A DNA stretch of 64,000 nucleotides, from NCBI RefSeq assembly GCF_010092445.1, contig NZ_CP048031.1:558001-622000 (forward strand), in the 5' to 3' direction. Under the pieces are notes generated by a model. That model searched no databases and was not told where the DNA came from. It saw only the letters and a program-made list of their open reading frames with translations. Made by a program: the position numbers and the translations under genes. The DNA is from Shewanella sp. Arc9-LZ (GTDB taxonomy: Bacteria; Pseudomonadota; Gammaproteobacteria; Enterobacterales; Shewanellaceae). This document shows positions 59,856 to 64,000 of the stretch, piece after piece (the first letter of the stretch is position 1; the number at the start of each line of letters is the position of its first letter).

Positions 59856-59940
59856 GCCTGAGTGATGAAATTGGTATACATGGGGGATTCAAAATCCCCT
59901 GCTTCGCGGCGTGTCGGTTCGAGTCCGACCTCAGGTACCA
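59856..59940 (+). tRNA. tRNA-Leu (anticodon CAA)
   Basis: The 85-base gene folds fully: acceptor GCCTGAG with CTCAGGT, D-arm with TTGGTATACA, anticodon stem GGGGATT-CAA-AATCCCC, a long class II variable arm (TGCTTCGCGGCG), T-arm GTCGG-TTCGAGT-CCGAC, and an encoded CCA. It reads TTG leucine codons. It stands alone and is followed by a terminator. Confidence 0.97.
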
Positions 59941-59948
59941 TTATTTAG

Positions 59949-59980
59949 AGCCCTGTTCTTAATTGAACAGGGCTTTTTAA
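59949..59980 (+). terminator. terminator of tRNA-Leu
   Basis: AGCCCTGTTC-TTAATT-GAACAGGGCT has a 10-bp stem followed by five T residues. Confidence 0.92.
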
Positions 59981-60652
59981 TGCTTTAAATTCAAAGATAA
60001 CAGATACAAATTAAGCTGCTTTGGATCAACAGCACTAAGTCTCATCTGTGAATCGGCAAGCCGTTAGATTTTTGTTTGTATCTGTATTGCCATTCCCCCA
60101 ACAGAACGTATTCAAGTATCTTTGATAGACATTCTCGAATACATTTGATTAGTACAAATGACTTGATGATTAGCGGCTTTGAGGTTGAAATAGGCTTATC
60201 GTTCTTTACTGTTTCTTTAGCAAGGATATTTTGGCTGTGAGAGTTTTTATGCTGACTCAATACTATTCTTTACGCCACTTTTAACTGTTTAAAGTTCACT
60301 TGTCAGGGTGACTTCTCCTTTTCTGTCTTTAACTCAATTTGAACTATAATGATGAATCATTATAGGGTTTCTTCGCATTATCTCATTCCATTTCTGTTTA
60401 AGATAAAATGGCTTAAAAATGTGAGTTGATTCATTTATAAGCTAAATTAATATCATATAAACAAAGTTTAATATAATTGTTAATATATTTAATTTTTAAT
60501 AAAGCATTATAAATCAGATTGTTATGTTTGTTCGGTGGTCTATCGGTATGACATTTTTTGTTTTTGCTCTTATACAGTATTGCGATTGCACATGTTGGGT
60601 ATTAGTTTGACCTATCTTCGTCACTTTTTGACGCTTATAAGAAGGAGTTTCC
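59981..60652. other. AT-rich gap after tRNA-Leu
   Basis: No supportable gene. A minus-strand frame of 72 codons at 60042-60260 begins with TTG, has no ribosome site and was not accepted. TATAATGAT-GA-ATCATTATA at 60345-60364 is a near-perfect palindrome of operator type. Base composition is lower in GC than the surroundings, as often near a tRNA integration site. Confidence 0.3.
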
Positions 60653-61351
60653 ATGCAAGCACAATTTAATGTTCAAATTGGTTCTTTTCGTAAAATCAAT
60701 AAGATCCCGAATGCTTGGTCAAATGAAGACTACCTTCATTTGATGGCTATTATGGGCTTAGATGATGGCCTAGAAGGAATGGAGGCGACTGAACTTAGAG
60801 AAATGTGCATGATGTCTCTAAATGATTTAGAGGCCAATGAAGCAGCTAAAATCATCTTGACGCATTTATTCAGTGAATTAACTGAAGGTAAAATTGATCA
60901 GTTAAGTAATGACATGATCGGTGACAGAATGTGGGAAGAATATTCTGATTGCTTGCTCCATGAAGGTTTTTTTAGCGCTTATGCCTTATTGAGAGAAGCA
61001 TTTAATGGTGTTTTTGCCGAGCCTACCGGTGTTGAGTTTATGGTTAATGTCACAGCAACTGACGCTGCAGAGTTAACTATTTTTGATGCGTCATTACATG
61101 CCTCGATGGTACGTCTTCTCGCATCTGGGTTATCTCCTGATGCACTATTGCATCGATTATATGAAGACCAAATTACCGGGACACAATTTCCAGAAGCCTT
61201 AGGGATATTGTGGAAGCTAGAATTAGTATCAAATGAAGGTTTATCTCGTCAGTTTAAGATGGTGAGTTCAGACTTCTGGTTTGGACAATTGGCGAATGTA
61301 GAGCAGTTTGAAGCTTCTGCTCATGCTGATGAATCGGATGAAGATGAATAA
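60653..61351 (+). CDS. unknown cytoplasmic protein with acidic tail
   Basis: The 232-residue protein starts MQAQFNVQIGSFRKINKIPN, has a clear AAGGAG ribosome site and its own terminator. No membrane segment or signal is seen. It is mostly helical and acidic, with stretches EEYSDCLLHEGFFSAYALLR and LHRLYEDQITGTQFPEALGI, ending in DESDEDE. I do not recognise the family. It is convergent with the subtilase and not part of an operon. Confidence 0.75.
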   Translation: MQAQFNVQIGSFRKINKIPNAWSNEDYLHLMAIMGLDDGLEGMEATELREMCMMSLNDLEANEAAKIILTHLFSELTEGKIDQLSNDMIGDRMWEEYSDCLLHEGFFSAYALLREAFNGVFAEPTGVEFMVNVTATDAAELTIFDASLHASMVRLLASGLSPDALLHRLYEDQITGTQFPEALGILWKLELVSNEGLSRQFKMVSSDFWFGQLANVEQFEASAHADESDEDE

Positions 61352-61384
61352 CTAAGGTTATCTAGTTTGATATTTTTAACCAAT

Positions 61385-61416
61385 AAAAAAACCAGCTGAT
61401 AACAGCTGGTTTTTTT
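61385..61416. terminator. bidirectional terminator
   Basis: AAAAACCAGCTG-ATAA-CAGCTGGTTTTT with long A- and T-runs serves the unknown protein gene and the subtilase. Confidence 0.93.
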
Positions 61417-61451
61417 ACATCATTTAGGCTATGCCAAATTAATGATTACTA

Positions 61452-64000
61452 TTATGAGTGCTTACGACGACGTAATGCAGCTAATGGTAGTAATAGTGCA
61501 GTTAACCAACCCATAGAACCACCAGAAGATTGCTCTACTTCCTCGGTAACATTAATGGTTGCTGTACCTGGTGCACTTGTCAGCTCACCGTCAGATGCAG
61601 TTACTGTGAAAGTGAAGGTGTCATCACCTACTGGAGCAGTAAACAGAATTGATGGACCACCGTTGGTAAAGCTAACACTCTTACCACCAGTTTGAACCCA
61701 ATTATAAGTTAAAGCATCACCATCGATGTCTTTACCGTTTGCTTTTGCTGTTACTACAAATCCACCAGCGCTATTCATTCCTGAAGGCGCAACAGTTGGA
61801 GCATCATTAACGTTATTAACAGTAATAACGACTTGTGTAGGCGTGCTCAAATTCCCTTCTTCATCAGTTGATGTATAAGAGAATGTATCCGTGCCAGTGA
61901 AGTCAGCTGTTGGTGTATAAGTAAATGCACCATCTGCTGCTAACGTCAGTTCGCCATTAGTCACTTTATCAACAAGAACAACAGTGTCTAATTTTCCAGC
62001 AGGAGACACATCGATTAAGCGTTGAGCCTTAGCCGTCATGCCATCACCCGTTACTTGAGTACGAGCTACTTTTTGGTCTGGCTTAGTATCATTATCTAAT
62101 ACATTACCTTCCATAGAAGTATCTTCATCAAGTGAAGGGGTGTCAGTTTGGCCGAAGCTAAACTCAGTAACCATTGCTTTATAGGCAAGTTCAACACTAC
62201 CTGCAGTTGTTGATTTTACTTCAACCCAGTCATCATTAGTAACAGATGTGCCTGCACCGTTAAAGTAATGAGTTGTACCTATGCTACCACTGATGTTTTC
62301 AGCGCCAATCGTTACGTTAGCTGGCATACCAGGAATATCATAATAATTGAATGTGACTTCTTCAGTATCGCCAGTTTTTAACCACACGCTAAAGCTATAC
62401 TGATCACCTGAAGGATCGCCCCAAAGTTGCGCATCATTCCATTCAACAACTAAGAATGAAGCTGTTCCAGTGCTCACGACACCAAGAGAGATTGCTCCAC
62501 CACCAGTATCGCCAACTGTACCATCACTTAAATCAAAATCTGACCAGAATGGTGCAAGGATATTATTTGGATTTGAGCTATCAGGTAGTTCTTTATTAGC
62601 ATAAGTGCCTGCAGTTGAACTATTACCAGGAATGACTATGCCGTTATCCGAAATAGTGATTGCTGTATAAGTTTGTCCATTGTACTTATAAGCTGGAACT
62701 GTAAATACAAATGTAGTTTCATCACAACCGTCTAAACAAGCAGGTGTTTGACTTAAGCCAAGAGCGGTAATATTAGGATATGTACCTGTGCCACTAGTCG
62801 TGACCATTTCAGGTAAATCCATTGAACCAACCCAAGTGACTACGCCAGTTTTTTCATCAACAGATAGACCATTTTGCGAGGCGCCGTTCAGGACCACAGA
62901 TACATCATCTTTTGATGTAAGCTTAGTGCCTTTAGGAGTCGTAGCCGTCAGAGTTACCGTGTTTTCAAACATAGTGTTATTCACAACAGATTTTATTGTG
63001 AAAGGATCAGCAACAGAAATATCAGTGTCAGTTGTAAAAGCTGATATTAATGATGAATCACTTGACTCTTTAGCGAGTACAGCCAGTGGAAGGTGAGCAT
63101 TTTGCTTTCCTTCAGTGCTGCTAATCATCACATTACCGAATATCCAATCACCATATTCACTAAATGTTGAATCAACAGTGACAGTGAAGGTTGCTGATGC
63201 ACCCGCTTCAAGTTCAAGTGTTGATGGTGAAATCATTAGACCAGCAGTACCAGAACTTGCAGAAAGCGTCCAAGATGATTTTTCATCACTCTTGTTGTAA
63301 ACCGTACGAGTAAAGGTACAGATACCAACACATGAGTCTGCAGCTATAGAAGGCTTATCAAATGTTAACACTGCTTTTGCTGCAGCATCTAAATCCATAC
63401 GACCCGCACCCATAGCAAAAGGCGTTGCTGGTGTTGATGAGTCGTCATCTAGAATGCCATCTATTTTAGATGTAGATGTTAGTGCAGTTTTAATATCAGT
63501 TGCTGACCATGTAGGATGTAGCTGACTTAAAAGCGCTGCAGCACCTGCAACATGTGGACTAGCCATACTAGTACCAGAAATCATACTAAAGTCTTCTCCA
63601 CCGTCATCTGGTGAGAAAGCCGATAAGATGTTTGTTCCTGGGGCTGCGAGATCAGGCTTAAGGATGTTCTCATTACCATTTGGACCACGAGAGCTAGATT
63701 CATTGATAGAATCTGCAAGACCACTGGCCATGATACGTTTAATGTCAGCGCCAATAGTACCTTGAGTCGCTGTATCACCCATTGAATCTAAAATTGCCAT
63801 GCCGTCATCTTGGGCAATCATAACTGAAGGGAAGGTAATACCCGGCACTGACATAGTGATTGGTGCACCAACACGGTTGTTATAAACAACAACAGCAGTT
63901 GCGCCAGCAGCTTCAGCGTTAGTCACTTTATCGCTAAAGTTACAAGTACCACGTGAAATCAGTGCGATACCATCTTTAAATGAATCTGCAGCGAATGGAT
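61452..64000 (-). CDS. secreted S8 subtilase with GlyGly-CTERM tail, N-terminus beyond the window
   Basis: The frame is open to the window edge, leaving about 849 C-terminal residues. It begins inside a PA domain (ISRGTCNFSDKVTNAEAAGA), followed by the subtilisin Ser motif SGTSMASPHVAGAAALL; the Asp and His motifs must lie further upstream. Then come an Fn3-like region, a nidogen-like beta domain, a cadherin/Big-type repeat (GAFTYTPTADFTGTDTFSYT) and a PKD-like repeat. It ends SSGGSMGWLTALLLPLAALR plus basic residues, a GlyGly-CTERM signal cut by rhombosortase and typical for type II secreted proteins. Confidence 0.92.
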   Translation of the reverse strand, partial: PFAADSFKDGIALISRGTCNFSDKVTNAEAAGATAVVVYNNRVGAPITMSVPGITFPSVMIAQDDGMAILDSMGDTATQGTIGADIKRIMASGLADSINESSSRGPNGNENILKPDLAAPGTNILSAFSPDDGGEDFSMISGTSMASPHVAGAAALLSQLHPTWSATDIKTALTSTSKIDGILDDDSSTPATPFAMGAGRMDLDAAAKAVLTFDKPSIAADSCVGICTFTRTVYNKSDEKSSWTLSASSGTAGLMISPSTLELEAGASATFTVTVDSTFSEYGDWIFGNVMISSTEGKQNAHLPLAVLAKESSDSSLISAFTTDTDISVADPFTIKSVVNNTMFENTVTLTATTPKGTKLTSKDDVSVVLNGASQNGLSVDEKTGVVTWVGSMDLPEMVTTSGTGTYPNITALGLSQTPACLDGCDETTFVFTVPAYKYNGQTYTAITISDNGIVIPGNSSTAGTYANKELPDSSNPNNILAPFWSDFDLSDGTVGDTGGGAISLGVVSTGTASFLVVEWNDAQLWGDPSGDQYSFSVWLKTGDTEEVTFNYYDIPGMPANVTIGAENISGSIGTTHYFNGAGTSVTNDDWVEVKSTTAGSVELAYKAMVTEFSFGQTDTPSLDEDTSMEGNVLDNDTKPDQKVARTQVTGDGMTAKAQRLIDVSPAGKLDTVVLVDKVTNGELTLAADGAFTYTPTADFTGTDTFSYTSTDEEGNLSTPTQVVITVNNVNDAPTVAPSGMNSAGGFVVTAKANGKDIDGDALTYNWVQTGGKSVSFTNGGPSILFTAPVGDDTFTFTVTASDGELTSAPGTATINVTEEVEQSSGGSMGWLTALLLPLAALRRRKHS

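Noticed and set aside
60042..60260. 72-codon minus-strand frame after tRNA-Leu
   Set aside because: It starts with TTG, has no ribosome site and no recognisable motif. It lies in low-GC DNA where such frames occur by chance.

Overview
The window looks like chromosomal DNA of a Shewanella-type marine gammaproteobacterium. The evidence is gene order and gene content: prmA-dusB next to a Wolinella-type frdCAB fumarate reductase, trxA-rho divergent from rhlB, ubiE-ubiJ-ubiB running into tatABC-tatD-hemB, and rsd near hemE. The DNA is fairly AT-rich, so a cold-water species of the S. frigidimarina kind is possible, but that is inference. No rRNA operon, CRISPR array, intact prophage or intact insertion sequence was seen. 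There is one intact tRNA gene.

Region by region. 1-6.3 kb: dusB (cut by the window edge) and prmA on the minus strand, then frdCAB on the plus strand followed by an unusual array of about 100-bp repeats. 6.3-10.6 kb: trxA and rho against rhlB and a short Ppx/GppA protein. 10.6-22.2 kb: a long minus-strand block with a periplasmic thioredoxin-like protein, then (in transcription order) rraA, an arginase-family HutG-like enzyme, ubiE-ubiJ-ubiB (ubiquinone synthesis), tatABC (twin-arginine export), a small periplasmic protein, tatD, a membrane GGDEF protein and hemB. 22.2-27.2 kb: a YgjV-like membrane protein with a structured leader, a PAP2 phosphatase and an MJ1255-type glycosyltransferase, rsd, a candidate small RNA, and hemE. 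27.3-29.85 kb: a LysR/LysE pair and degenerate DNA enclosed by 44-bp inverted repeats. 30-33.8 kb: two spondin-domain secreted proteins with a two-component system. 33.9-41.3 kb: a GNAT protein with a cysteine tail, an amine-oxidase-like flavoprotein, NhaC, a small protein, purD and purH. 41.6-43.7 kb: a ZntR-like regulator with a classic 20-bp-spacer MerR promoter, driving a permease whose cytoplasmic loop carries repeated Cys-Cys pairs. 43.8-54.6 kb: an S1/P1 nuclease, an Oar-like TonB-dependent receptor, a 40-residue Lys-rich protein, LysR with EmrAB-type efflux, elaA, a monooxygenase-fold protein and a porin. 55.4-64 kb: tcdA, a sensor kinase, a SieB-like membrane protein ending in a MITE, a small DUF3149-like protein with an FNR-like box, tRNA-Leu(CAA) with a truncated duplicate, an unknown acidic protein, and the C-terminal part of a large secreted subtilase with a GlyGly-CTERM tail.

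Several genes serve respiration and its cofactors: fumarate reductase, heme (hemB, hemE), ubiquinone (ubiEJB) and Tat export. CRP- or FNR-like boxes lie upstream of frd and of two small genes. The most promising less-described items are the MerR/CC-repeat permease pair, the candidate sRNA between rsd and hemE, the half-duplicated tRNA-Leu locus, and the habit of placing short tandem repeats just after stop codons.
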